From assembly GCF_015732155.1 (NCBI RefSeq), contig NZ_WIQK01000001.1:654501-718500 (forward strand): a DNA stretch of 64,000 nt, given 5' to 3'. This DNA is from Pectinatus sottacetonis (GTDB lineage Bacteria > Bacillota > Negativicutes > Selenomonadales > Selenomonadaceae). Shown here piece by piece: positions 36,381-44,625 of the stretch (position 1 is the stretch's first letter; each line of letters begins with the position of its first letter). The notes beneath the pieces were generated by a model. The model worked only from the letters and a program-made list of their open reading frames with translations. It ran no database searches and was not told the DNA's origin. The translations under genes and the position numbers were made by a program.

Positions 36381-36997
36381 CCATTACAATGCTTTTTTTC
36401 GTCACCAACAAAATTCTGCAGAATTTTCATTCCTATATCACCAGATTTTTCTGGATGAAACTGAGTTGCCTGTATATCTCCCCTGCCAACAGAAGCCGTT
36501 ACATGTTCCCCATACTCTGTCCATGAAGTTATAAGCGATTTATCCTGCGGTACAGCATGATAGCTGTGTACAAAATAAACATACGGTCTTTCCGGCAGCC
36601 CCTGCAGTAATGATTCATCTTCTTTAATAAAAATATTATTCCACCCCATATGCGGTATTTTAAGGCCTGGCGCTTTGATTTTTCTTACTTTTCCTTTAAA
36701 TATAGCCAAGCCTTTTACTCCAGGACTTTCTTCACTATACTCAAACATGAGCTGTAATCCTAAGCAAATGCCCAAAAAAGGCTTTCTTGCCGCAGCATCC
36801 TGTAATACCGCTACCAACCCTGCTTTTGTCAAATTATCCATACAGTCGCCAAAAGCCCCTACTCCCGGCAGCACAACTTTATCTGCCATTTCTATACGTT
36901 TTATATCACCTGTAATCTCGGCGTCAGCACCTAAAAAATCAAATGCTTTTTTCACACTAAACAAATTTCCCCGTCCATAATCTACAATGGCTATCAT
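36371..36997 (-). CDS. hisH: Imidazole glycerol phosphate synthase, glutaminase subunit
   Basis: The 208-residue class I glutamine amidotransferase that feeds ammonia to HisF. The nucleophile cysteine is in PFLGICLGLQLMFEYSEE (near 78), and the His/Glu of the triad are in TQFHPEKSGDIG (near 182). The N-terminus MIAIVDYGRGNLFSVKKAF is canonical. It starts 2 nt after the hisB stop. Confidence 0.95.
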   Translation of the reverse strand: MIAIVDYGRGNLFSVKKAFDFLGADAEITGDIKRIEMADKVVLPGVGAFGDCMDNLTKAGLVAVLQDAAARKPFLGICLGLQLMFEYSEESPGVKGLAIFKGKVRKIKAPGLKIPHMGWNNIFIKEDESLLQGLPERPYVYFVHSYHAVPQDKSLITSWTEYGEHVTASVGRGDIQATQFHPEKSGDIGMKILQNFVGDEKKHCNGLK

Positions 36998-36999
36998 AA

Positions 37000-37584
37000 T
37001 TACAATACTCCCTTACTGCTTGGTATCCCATTTACTCTAGGATCCTTTTCTACAGCTTGTCGTAAAGCATGTCCAAAAGCTTTAAAAGCTGCTTCAATTT
37101 TATGATGAGAATTTTTTCCATATAATATTTTAATATGAAGTGTCAATCCTGCATGTACTGTAAAAGCTCTAAAAAATTCCTCTGTAAGTTCTGTGGCAAA
37201 ATCGCCCACCATCGGTACCAATGTTCCAGCATCAAAAACTAAAAATGGCCTATTGCTAATATCAAGCGAAACCATTGCCAGTGTTTCATCCATAGGAAGA
37301 AAAAATGTTCCATACCGTTTAATTCCCTTTCTGTCACCTATGGCTCGGGCAAAAGCATCTCCCAACACAATACCAGTATCTTCTACTGAATGATGTCCAT
37401 CTACCTCTGTATCACCATCACATTTCACCTGTAAGTCAATCAGACTATGCACAGATAAGAGCGTCAACATATGATCAAAAAAACCTATTTTAGTATCAAT
37501 ATCATATTTTCCTGTTCCATCAAGATTCATAACAACAGAAACTGCTGTTTCCGCTGTTTTACGTGTTATACTAAATTTACGCAT
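37000..37584 (-). CDS. hisB: Imidazoleglycerol-phosphate dehydratase
   Basis: HisB removes water from IGP to give imidazoleacetol phosphate. Starting at ATG 37584 behind AGGGAG gives 194 residues, the normal single-domain length; the frame extends ten codons upstream into hisC without family similarity. Both metal-binding repeats are present: FFDHMLTLLSVHS / DGHHSVEDTGIVLG and the second HHKIEAAFKAFGHALR. No phosphatase domain is fused. Confidence 0.95.
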   Translation of the reverse strand: MRKFSITRKTAETAVSVVMNLDGTGKYDIDTKIGFFDHMLTLLSVHSLIDLQVKCDGDTEVDGHHSVEDTGIVLGDAFARAIGDRKGIKRYGTFFLPMDETLAMVSLDISNRPFLVFDAGTLVPMVGDFATELTEEFFRAFTVHAGLTLHIKILYGKNSHHKIEAAFKAFGHALRQAVEKDPRVNGIPSSKGVL

Positions 37585-37588
37585 GCTT

Positions 37589-38656
37589 TTACTCCCTGCC
37601 GCCGTTTTGCACAAAATTTCTTATTATATTCATGCAAATATCATTCTCTTCCCTGAGTCCCGCCGTCATCCGTATGCAGTTATCGAGACGCGGAGCATTC
37701 CCAAAATTTCTCACAGCAATTCCCCTACCGTTCAAATATTCATTCAATGCATCAGCCTTATCATATTTAAACAAAACAAAATTTGTTCTTGAAGGATATA
37801 CCTTCAAACCATCCAGCTTATTCAGTTCATTTTCAATACGGCTGCGCTCAGTCTGCATCATTGCAATACGCGGTTCATATTCAACTTTCATCTGATAAAC
37901 AATATCCGCTGTTGCAGCTGACATACTATTCACATGATATGGCATAAATACTTTTCCTATAACTTTTGTTATCCTACTGTCAGCTATAAGATACCCTACT
38001 CGGGCTCCAGCCAACCCAAATGCCTTGGAAAAAGTCCGTGCTACCATCATATGCGGATATCTAGCGCAGAATTTAACTGCTGATTCACCGTCAAATTCGA
38101 TATAAGCCTCATCTACCACAAACGCACAATCAATATTTTTAGCAATATATTCAATATCTTCTAACGGGATATGGGTTCCGGTAGGATTATTGGGAGCACA
38201 TATAATAGCCAGATGAGCCTTATTTTCATTTACGGTATTAACAAATTTTTGAGAATCAAGAGTATAGTCTTCTGCCAAATCAAATGGTATTCCTACAGAA
38301 TTACTCAATTCAGTATATATTTTATACATAGAAAAAGATGGCTGCGGATAAACTATCCTGTGATTGCGTCCACCAAAGGAGAAAAATAATTTTTCTAAAA
38401 TTTCACTTGATCCATTAGCAATAGTTATATTATCCTCCATAACGTTATATCCAGAAGCAAGCTGCTCAATAAGTGATTGAACTTCTAATGCCGGGTAGCG
38501 ATTAAAAGCCAGCCGGGAAATACGTCCCATTACTCGTTCTTCAACCAATGGCGGCAAGTTCATATTACATTCATTAGCATCCAGTTTTATTTTCCAGTCA
38601 TGTTCATTGACATTATATTCAGGTAATTTTTTTATTCCCGCACGATATTTTAACAA
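37589..38656 (-). CDS. hisC: Histidinol-phosphate aminotransferase
   Basis: A PLP-dependent class I/II aminotransferase making histidinol phosphate. I place the start at TTG 38656, 8 nt after GGGGAGG, giving 355 residues; the longer frame has no ribosome binding site. ANGSSEILEKLFFSF, IICAPNNPTGTHIP, FVVDEAYIEF and the lysine loop ARTFSKAFGLAGARVGYLIA are typical. It directly follows hisG; hisD, which often lies here, is absent. Confidence 0.94.
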   Translation of the reverse strand: MLKYRAGIKKLPEYNVNEHDWKIKLDANECNMNLPPLVEERVMGRISRLAFNRYPALEVQSLIEQLASGYNVMEDNITIANGSSEILEKLFFSFGGRNHRIVYPQPSFSMYKIYTELSNSVGIPFDLAEDYTLDSQKFVNTVNENKAHLAIICAPNNPTGTHIPLEDIEYIAKNIDCAFVVDEAYIEFDGESAVKFCARYPHMMVARTFSKAFGLAGARVGYLIADSRITKVIGKVFMPYHVNSMSAATADIVYQMKVEYEPRIAMMQTERSRIENELNKLDGLKVYPSRTNFVLFKYDKADALNEYLNGRGIAVRNFGNAPRLDNCIRMTAGLREENDICMNIIRNFVQNGGRE

Positions 38657-38725
38657 TAGTACAACCTCCCCAAATTTAACAGCCTGTTCTTTATATAAAT
38701 AACACATTAACCCCATATATTTTAG

Positions 38726-39379
38726 TCATTTGTTTATTACCTGCCGTAGCTCTTCAGTCATTTGATTGATGCGGGAAAATTTCAGTTTAAAGCTGACTCT
38801 GTTGGCTATCAGTCTTGCTGTAGCATCAGCTATAAAAGCATATTCTTCTAAATCATTTTCCCGCAAAGTAGTTCCTGTTTCCACTATATCAACAATACTT
38901 TCTGATAATCCGACAATAGGACCTAATTCAATTGACCCATGTAATTTTATATATTCCATCTGCATGCCCCTGCTGTTAAAAAAACTAGCTGCAATATGGG
39001 GAAATTTGGTTGCCACTCTGGTGTTAGCATAATCAATAAGCCGCAGTCGTTTTAATTTTTTAGGAACAGCCATCATTAAATGGCATTTAGCTATGTTCAG
39101 ATCCAATAATTCATAAACATCTTTTGCCGATTCCAGCAAAACATCCTTACCAATAATGCCTATATCAGCTGCTCCATATTCTACATACACAGGTACATCG
39201 GCTGTTTTAGTGATTATAAATCTTATTTTCTTTTCTTCGTTAACAATAATAAGTTTACGTGACTTATCAGACAGGCCTTCCGCGGTATAGCCGATTTTAC
39301 TAAATAAATCAACTGCCTTAGTAAAAACTTTTCCCTTCGGCAGAGCAATCGTAAGATATTCCATATTTTCTGCTGACAT
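38726..39379 (-). CDS. hisG: ATP phosphoribosyltransferase, short form
   Basis: The first, committed step of histidine synthesis. At 217 residues it is the short HisG lacking the C-terminal regulatory domain, and so needs HisZ, which is encoded two genes upstream. TIALPKGKVFTKAVDLFSKI at the N-terminus and the PRPP-binding IVDIVETGTTLRENDLEE near 165 are clear. It lies 38 nt after the HD-domain gene. Confidence 0.95.
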   Translation of the reverse strand: MSAENMEYLTIALPKGKVFTKAVDLFSKIGYTAEGLSDKSRKLIIVNEEKKIRFIITKTADVPVYVEYGAADIGIIGKDVLLESAKDVYELLDLNIAKCHLMMAVPKKLKRLRLIDYANTRVATKFPHIAASFFNSRGMQMEYIKLHGSIELGPIVGLSESIVDIVETGTTLRENDLEEYAFIADATARLIANRVSFKLKFSRINQMTEELRQVINK

Positions 39380-39417
39380 TTATCCAACACCTTTCCTTAT
39401 AAGAATATTGCTGCATT

Positions 39418-39939
39418 TCAATTCAGTTCATCAGCCTTGCGTAGTATAACAAGTTCCTCATTATCATCCGGCAACGGTTCTGCATGATGCTGTCTTACTA
39501 TAGCAGCAATACTTTTCTGATTGATTTTTTCTAATTTCTGCGCACTCAGTTCCGCATGATTTATACATATGTACAAGTTTCTGCGCCATTTACCGCCAAT
39601 GCCCCTGGCATTTTTTTCTGCTAAACGCAATGACAGACTTTTGGAAATACTGCATATAATTACTGTAAATACTTTATCCCAAAGATTTGTATACCTATCT
39701 CTTCCTATATCATGTAATAATGCTGCTTTTATGAGTAGTTCGTTATTAATATCCACTCTTTGTTCTGCCATTTTTTCTGCTGTTACAGCCACATTGACTG
39801 CATGACATTTATCATATGCATTCATATCGTTAAATAATTTTAATTCCTTATCAGATAAATGTGCCTTTATAAACAATTCATCACAATATGATAAGTCTGC
39901 TGTAACTGCCCGGTAAAACTGCACTATTCTTTTCATCAT
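39418..39939 (-). CDS. HD-domain protein inside the his operon
   Basis: A 173-residue HD-superfamily protein. The metal-binding His and His-Asp are in CHAVNVAVTAEKMAEQ (near 46) and LIKAALLHDIGRDRY (near 75), followed by a further His in YICINHAELSAQKL and IAAIVRQHHAEPL. Such proteins are typically phosphohydrolases. The ATG overlaps the end of hisZ by 4 nt, so it is translated with the his genes. The operon lacks a histidinol-phosphate phosphatase; this HD protein could be considered for that step, but HD enzymes have no established role there, so the function is unknown. Confidence 0.75.
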   Translation of the reverse strand: MMKRIVQFYRAVTADLSYCDELFIKAHLSDKELKLFNDMNAYDKCHAVNVAVTAEKMAEQRVDINNELLIKAALLHDIGRDRYTNLWDKVFTVIICSISKSLSLRLAEKNARGIGGKWRRNLYICINHAELSAQKLEKINQKSIAAIVRQHHAEPLPDDNEELVILRKADELN

Positions 39940-41126
39940 GCTAAGTAAACCAGATTCATATATCCTTTTGTCTGGCAGTAAAGCTCTGCTTCTGCAAAAC
40001 TTTGCTTTTTATCAGCAAGTTCTGTTACTTCCCCCGCCATTCTCAATGTTACAGCTTTTTCTATTGCCTCTTTATAATGGCCTGCTGCGTAAGCCACATA
40101 ATTATCTTTTCCATTTACTAATTGCTCACTTTTCCCTTGTTTTTTGAGAGCTAGCATTAACCGTTCCAGACCTAACGCAAATCCAGTTGCCGGACATTTA
40201 TTACCAAAATTAGCCAAAAGATTATCATATCGACCACCACCGCACAACGGACAACCCAATCCAGGTACATATATTTCAAAAACCATGCCTGTGTAATAGG
40301 TAAAATCGCGGATAACACCCAAATCGAATACAACATATTTTTCTACTCCATAACTTTTAAGTAATTCATAAACAGTTTTCAAATTAGCTATGGCTTTTTT
40401 ACTTTGTTCATTATTAGAAAAAATTTTTGCTTTTGCCAAAACTTCTTCCTTGCCATGAAGCATTGGCAACATTTTTAATATATTTTTATCTTCCGCTGAT
40501 AAATTTGTTTTATCAGCTATTTTTTCCAATTTAACCAAATCATGTCTTTCTAAAGCAGACCGCAAAGTTTTTTGTTCCTCATCTGATAATTGCCATTGCT
40601 GCATAAGACCATTTATAAAAGCCACCTGTCCCATACAAACTTGAAAGTCATTCAGACCTGCTTTTAGCATACTCTCTATGGACAAAGCAATTATTTCTGC
40701 ATCTGCTGATGGATCATTATTACCCATCAATTCCACTCCAGCCTGATAAAACTCACACTGTCTGCCAGTCTGGGCTTGCTCATATCGATATACTTTACAA
40801 ATATATGACAGTTTTAACGGCAGGTTTTCATCCTGCATTCTGCTGGAAACAAGCCTGGCTATAGAAGTTGTCATTTCATTACGCAGCGCCAATGTACGAT
40901 TATTTTTATCAAAAAACTTAAACATATGTTTATCTATAGTATCCTTGTTATCTATAGTAAGTGTATCCATATATTCAACAGTTGGTGTAATAACTTCATC
41001 ATATCCCCAAACCTTAAATAATTCTGCTAATACATTTTCCACATTTCTCTTTATCGCAGCATCATGTGGTAAAAAATCACGCATTCCATATGGTATTTCT
41101 AATAAAAATTCTTTATCACGACACAC
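39936..41126 (-). CDS. hisZ: ATP phosphoribosyltransferase regulatory subunit HisZ
   Basis: HisZ is a catalytically inactive relative of histidyl-tRNA synthetase that forms an octamer with short HisG and mediates histidine feedback. The 396-residue protein begins at a GTG directly after the yerC stop. It keeps the class II synthetase core (GMRDFLPHDAAIKRNVENVL, motif 2-like CKVYRYEQAQTGRQCEFYQAG) and CPLCGGGRYDNLLANFG, but lacks a recognisable C-terminal anticodon-binding domain, as expected of HisZ rather than HisS. Confidence 0.92.
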   Translation of the reverse strand: MCRDKEFLLEIPYGMRDFLPHDAAIKRNVENVLAELFKVWGYDEVITPTVEYMDTLTIDNKDTIDKHMFKFFDKNNRTLALRNEMTTSIARLVSSRMQDENLPLKLSYICKVYRYEQAQTGRQCEFYQAGVELMGNNDPSADAEIIALSIESMLKAGLNDFQVCMGQVAFINGLMQQWQLSDEEQKTLRSALERHDLVKLEKIADKTNLSAEDKNILKMLPMLHGKEEVLAKAKIFSNNEQSKKAIANLKTVYELLKSYGVEKYVVFDLGVIRDFTYYTGMVFEIYVPGLGCPLCGGGRYDNLLANFGNKCPATGFALGLERLMLALKKQGKSEQLVNGKDNYVAYAAGHYKEAIEKAVTLRMAGEVTELADKKQSFAEAELYCQTKGYMNLVYLA

Positions 41127-41453
41127 TTATTTCTTCTCTCCATTTCTTAATGCAGTATTATGTTTCACTCCCAACCGGTCTAATACGATATTATACCCAT
41201 CAGCACCATAATTTAAACATCGTTTTACACGGCTTATCGTGGCTGTACTTGCTCCGGTTCTCTCAACTATTTCCTCATATATATATCCCTGTCTAAGCAT
41301 AGATGCGACTTCCAGCCGCTGCGCCATTGCTTTTATTTCACTTACAGTGCAGATATCTTCAAAAAACTGATAACATTCTTCTATGCTCTTCAAGCTTAAA
41401 ACTGATTCACATAAATGGTCATTCAATTCATCTTTCAATTTTGGATTACTCAT
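41127..41453 (-). CDS. TrpR-family regulator YerC, likely repressor of the his operon
   Basis: A 108-residue protein with the TrpR-like helix-turn-helix: MAQRLEVASMLRQGYIYEEI then VERTGASTATISRVKRCL. It is the YerC/YecD family, members of which have been proposed as histidine-responsive HisR regulators in Firmicutes. Being first gene of the his operon and lying 44 nt downstream of an imperfect palindrome that overlaps the promoter, it is probably an autoregulating repressor. That histidine is its co-repressor is inferred. The ATG follows CAGGAGG. Confidence 0.85.
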   Translation of the reverse strand: MSNPKLKDELNDHLCESVLSLKSIEECYQFFEDICTVSEIKAMAQRLEVASMLRQGYIYEEIVERTGASTATISRVKRCLNYGADGYNIVLDRLGVKHNTALRNGEKK

Positions 41454-41496
41454 ATGATCCTCCTGGTTAATCTAAATATTATATTTTCTCTCGTTA

Positions 41497-41526
41497 AGTC
41501 TTTATCGTGTAAAAGTCTATATTATA
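41497..41526 (-). promoter_or_regulatory. his operon promoter and candidate YerC/HisR operator
   Basis: A perfect minus-strand TATAAT lies at 41521-41526. Just downstream, at 41497-41518, the minus strand reads AGACTTTTACA-CGATAAAGACT, an imperfect palindrome of the form AGnCTTT..C..G..AAAGnCT (7 of 11 positions symmetric). It covers the expected transcript start, a natural site for a TrpR-type repressor. The -35 is not clear. Confidence 0.5.
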
Positions 41527-41570
41527 GTTATACACTAAAACAACAAAATAATCAATATTTGTCATTAAAC

Positions 41571-41611
41571 AAAATAAAACCCACATCCAAAAATTATGCG
41601 GGTTTTATTTT
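41571..41611 (-). terminator. Terminator at the end of the LPS/ade transcript
   Basis: A stem of about 15 bp with one mismatch (AAAATAAAACCC-G-CAT with ATG-T-GGGTTTTATTTT on the minus strand) begins at the stop codon of the metallo-hydrolase gene and ends with a T-rich arm. It closes the long minus-strand cluster that starts at lpxC. Confidence 0.75.
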
Positions 41612-42417
41612 CATAATATTATTCTTTCCAAATCATCCGGCACATATACAATTCCAGAAAAATATTGCTTTGCTTCAGCAGTGTATCTTTCCTTGCGCTG
41701 AGGATAAGTTTTATCCTCAGTATGATAAAGGAGTACATGGACAGCATTTAATTTTTGCGCTGTTTCACATGCTTCCTTGACAGTACTATGGTGTTTTCCA
41801 TACGGATTAAATTTATCTCTATCTGAATATAAACAATAAGCCTCCAATAGTAAAAGATCACTATTATTAACTATATCACAACATTTCGTATTATATGGTT
41901 CATCTCCCAGACATGATAGCTTATAGCCATCCGGGAAAATTAGCCTAAAACCAAACTGTGCTTTCTTAGTAGAAAAAATATTAAAAAAAGTTACTTCCGC
42001 TGCAAAAATCATTTTTACTTCCCGATCTTTTACCGGCATAAGCATAATACTTTTACCTATCTGCGCTAGATCCTTATCTTTTAAAGTCAGCTCTGCTATT
42101 GTCCTTATTATATTTATCACCTCAACAGAACCATATATATTTAAAATACCTGCATATTTATCCTGTTCCGCCAGAGAAGCAATTTTTCTTATAATCCATA
42201 TTACACCTAAGATATGGTCTGTATGTCCATGAGTTACAAACATATGATGAAGCATATTATATTTTAATCCAACTGTTTCCAGCTGTTTTAAAATAGTATT
42301 TCCTCCGCCAGCATCTACTAAAAAAAATTCTTTTTCATTCAATCGAACCGCAAAACAGGTATTATAATATTTCGTGACCATAGCATTACCTGTTCCTAGC
42401 ATAATAACTTCCCGCAT
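41611..42417 (-). CDS. Metallo-beta-lactamase-fold hydrolase (RNase Z-like)
   Basis: A 268-residue MBL-fold protein. The zinc-binding motif FVTHGHTDHILGV is at about residue 60-72, further ligands are likely in SCLGDEPYN (Asp) and VHVLLYHTED (His). The order and the N-terminus MREVIMLGTGNAMVTKYYN recall the RNase Z/ElaC branch, but the exosite arm of tRNase Z is not evident, so it is better called RNase Z-like. It follows ade by 19 nt and ends the transcript. The substrate is unknown. Confidence 0.8.
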   Translation of the reverse strand: MREVIMLGTGNAMVTKYYNTCFAVRLNEKEFFLVDAGGGNTILKQLETVGLKYNMLHHMFVTHGHTDHILGVIWIIRKIASLAEQDKYAGILNIYGSVEVINIIRTIAELTLKDKDLAQIGKSIMLMPVKDREVKMIFAAEVTFFNIFSTKKAQFGFRLIFPDGYKLSCLGDEPYNTKCCDIVNNSDLLLLEAYCLYSDRDKFNPYGKHHSTVKEACETAQKLNAVHVLLYHTEDKTYPQRKERYTAEAKQYFSGIVYVPDDLERIIL

Positions 42418-42436
42418 AATAAATCGACCTCATATT

Positions 42437-44167
42437 CTAAGCTTCTACAGAAGTAAAAGCGAATTTTGTAACATCAAATAAACCCATATCAGTTATCTTT
42501 AATTTTGGAATTACCGGCAGTGCCATAAAACATAATGTCATAATTGGATCTATATTTCTATTGATTCCAAGTTTTTCATACGCAACCTTATGAATTATCG
42601 TCAGCTTATCATTGACCCACCTGCCATCCTTATCACTCATAATCCCCGCAATAGGCATTGGCATTGCTGCTATAGTTTTAGCAGCACAGGACAGGACAAT
42701 CCCCCCCTGATGTTTTATTAATTCATTAACTGCATAGTATATATCTTTATCATTGGTTCCCACAGCTATAATATTATGCGAATCATGCGCTATTGAAACA
42801 GCAACAGCCCCCTTTTTTATCCCATAATTTCTTAACAACCCTGTTGCCACATTTCCTGTATATTTATGTCTTTCAATAACAGCTATTTTGACTATATCAT
42901 TATCCGGAGAATATACAAACTCACTGTTTTCATTCAATTGTACTATTGCTGTTCCCTGCCCTGTAACTACACCATCCGGCATAATATCAATTGTTTTTAC
43001 TTTGTTAGATGTAAGTTTCAAAGATAATTTTTCCTGCGAAAAATCCTTCACATGGCATGTGCCTGTGACCTTATTAATAGGATATTTCTTTATTTGCGGC
43101 AAATATTGTCCTCGTGATGCCGTTAAAATTCCATCAATATAAACATCTGATACATTAAAATTCTCCAAATCATCAACTACGACAAGATCTGCTTTTTTCC
43201 CGGGAGCTATCCCCCCCCTATCTGTCAGTCCAAAACATTCAGCAGCATTAATTGTCGCCATTCTTATCGCCGTAAAAGGATCTAATCCCGCCCGCACACA
43301 TATTCTCAAATGATCTTCAAGATGCCCCTTGGAAAAAATTGTTTTTGGTTGTCTATCATCTGAACATAATAAACAGCGGCGCTCATTAGCTGCAGTTACT
43401 CCTTTGACAAGTTTTATCAAATCATGACAGGCTGACCCATTACGCAAAAGTATATACATACCGCGTTCAAGTTTCGCGTTCATTTCTTCAACAGTAGTAC
43501 ACTCATGGTCATCGCTTATTCCCGCAGCAATATACGTATTCAAATCATTTCCTGCTAATCCGGGTCCATGTCCATCAATAATTTTACCATTTTCCTTCGC
43601 TGTCAAAATCTTTGCCAAAACTTCCTCATCTGCTGCTATTACTCCGGGAAAATTCATAAATTCTCCCAATCCCAGTATCTTATCCGAAGCCATCATATCA
43701 CGCATAACATCAGCCGTAATATTTGCCCCTGCATGTTCAAAAGGCGTTGCTGGAACACATGATGGCATCATATATTTTATATCCAATCGTGTATTAGCCG
43801 CAGCTTTAATCATATATGCCAGGCCATTCATCCCGCATACATTAACAATTTCATGAGGATCAGCAATAATAGTCGACGTTCCATGTGGTACTAGAAGAGC
43901 ACCAATTTCTTCCGGGCTTACACAGGAAGATTCTATATGAATATGGCTGTCTATAAGACCAGGTATAACAAATCCTCCATTCATATTTTTTTCTTCACTG
44001 CCCGTATATTTTCCAATACCGGCTATAGAAGCTCCCGCTACCGCAATATCTCCTTTTATCAGTTTAGCATTATAAACATCGACTATCTGGCAGTTTTTTA
44101 GCACTAGATCTGCTTTTCTGCGGCCTTTTGCCGTATCAATCAATTTTCTCAAATATTCCTTTTCCAT
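42437..44167 (-). CDS. ade: Adenine deaminase
   Basis: A 576-residue amidohydrolase converting adenine to hypoxanthine and ammonia in purine salvage. The metal-binding HxH is in GLIDSHIHIESSCVSPEE (near 67), further ligands are in ILGLGEFMNFPGV and IDGHGPGLAGNDLN, and the LCSDDRQPKTIFSKGHLEDH block is characteristic of Ade. The C-terminal ADE-specific domain includes VSIAHDSHNIIAVGTNDKDI. It lies 41 nt after the YqgF-like gene; its link to the envelope genes upstream appears to be only by transcription. Confidence 0.94.
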   Translation of the reverse strand: MEKEYLRKLIDTAKGRRKADLVLKNCQIVDVYNAKLIKGDIAVAGASIAGIGKYTGSEEKNMNGGFVIPGLIDSHIHIESSCVSPEEIGALLVPHGTSTIIADPHEIVNVCGMNGLAYMIKAAANTRLDIKYMMPSCVPATPFEHAGANITADVMRDMMASDKILGLGEFMNFPGVIAADEEVLAKILTAKENGKIIDGHGPGLAGNDLNTYIAAGISDDHECTTVEEMNAKLERGMYILLRNGSACHDLIKLVKGVTAANERRCLLCSDDRQPKTIFSKGHLEDHLRICVRAGLDPFTAIRMATINAAECFGLTDRGGIAPGKKADLVVVDDLENFNVSDVYIDGILTASRGQYLPQIKKYPINKVTGTCHVKDFSQEKLSLKLTSNKVKTIDIMPDGVVTGQGTAIVQLNENSEFVYSPDNDIVKIAVIERHKYTGNVATGLLRNYGIKKGAVAVSIAHDSHNIIAVGTNDKDIYYAVNELIKHQGGIVLSCAAKTIAAMPMPIAGIMSDKDGRWVNDKLTIIHKVAYEKLGINRNIDPIMTLCFMALPVIPKLKITDMGLFDVTKFAFTSVEA

Positions 44168-44208
44168 TTATTACTCCCTCCTATTATAAAATAATTATAC
44201 TGAATTTT

Positions 44209-44625
44209 TTAAGCTCTATTATCCAAAAATTTTTCACCAATTATAATTGCTGCCAAATCATCAACTGGCACCGGCGGTACAAGCATTCCCCGTGGAATAA
44301 TCTTTCTTAACCCTTTTGGCGGATTTTTCTGCCAATATCTTTTTTTAGCAGCATCAGTCGTCCTGTATTCATCAACTATATGTATATTTATTTCTGGCAA
44401 ACATTGCTTTATTACTGCCTGCATTTTTTTACTGGTAGTACCACTACCTATAACTATATTTTTTATCTGATATTTTTCTCGCAACTTGGCAACAGCGATA
44501 GTAATCTGCCTTGTAAGTATTGTCTTATGAAAAATTGCTGTCTTATCTAAAGATAAGACAGCAATTCCACTTTTATCACGTCCAGGATCTATAGCCATTA
44601 TATATGTTTCATCCATATTACTCAT
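44209..44625 (-). CDS. YqgF/RuvX-like RNase H-fold protein
   Basis: A 138-residue protein with the RNase H-like pattern of the YqgF family: the first acidic residue in IMAIDPGRDKSGIAVLSL (near 13), a Glu in IHIVDEYRTTDAAKKRY and the last Asp in VPVDDLAAIIIGEKF. YqgF/RuvX proteins process pre-16S rRNA ends, but the usual ruvX is linked to alaS and DUF965; this is a divergent relative in a different neighbourhood. It overlaps the DUF3084 gene by 8 nt, so the two are translationally coupled. The exact function is uncertain. Confidence 0.7.
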   Translation of the reverse strand: MSNMDETYIMAIDPGRDKSGIAVLSLDKTAIFHKTILTRQITIAVAKLREKYQIKNIVIGSGTTSKKMQAVIKQCLPEINIHIVDEYRTTDAAKKRYWQKNPPKGLRKIIPRGMLVPPVPVDDLAAIIIGEKFLDNRA

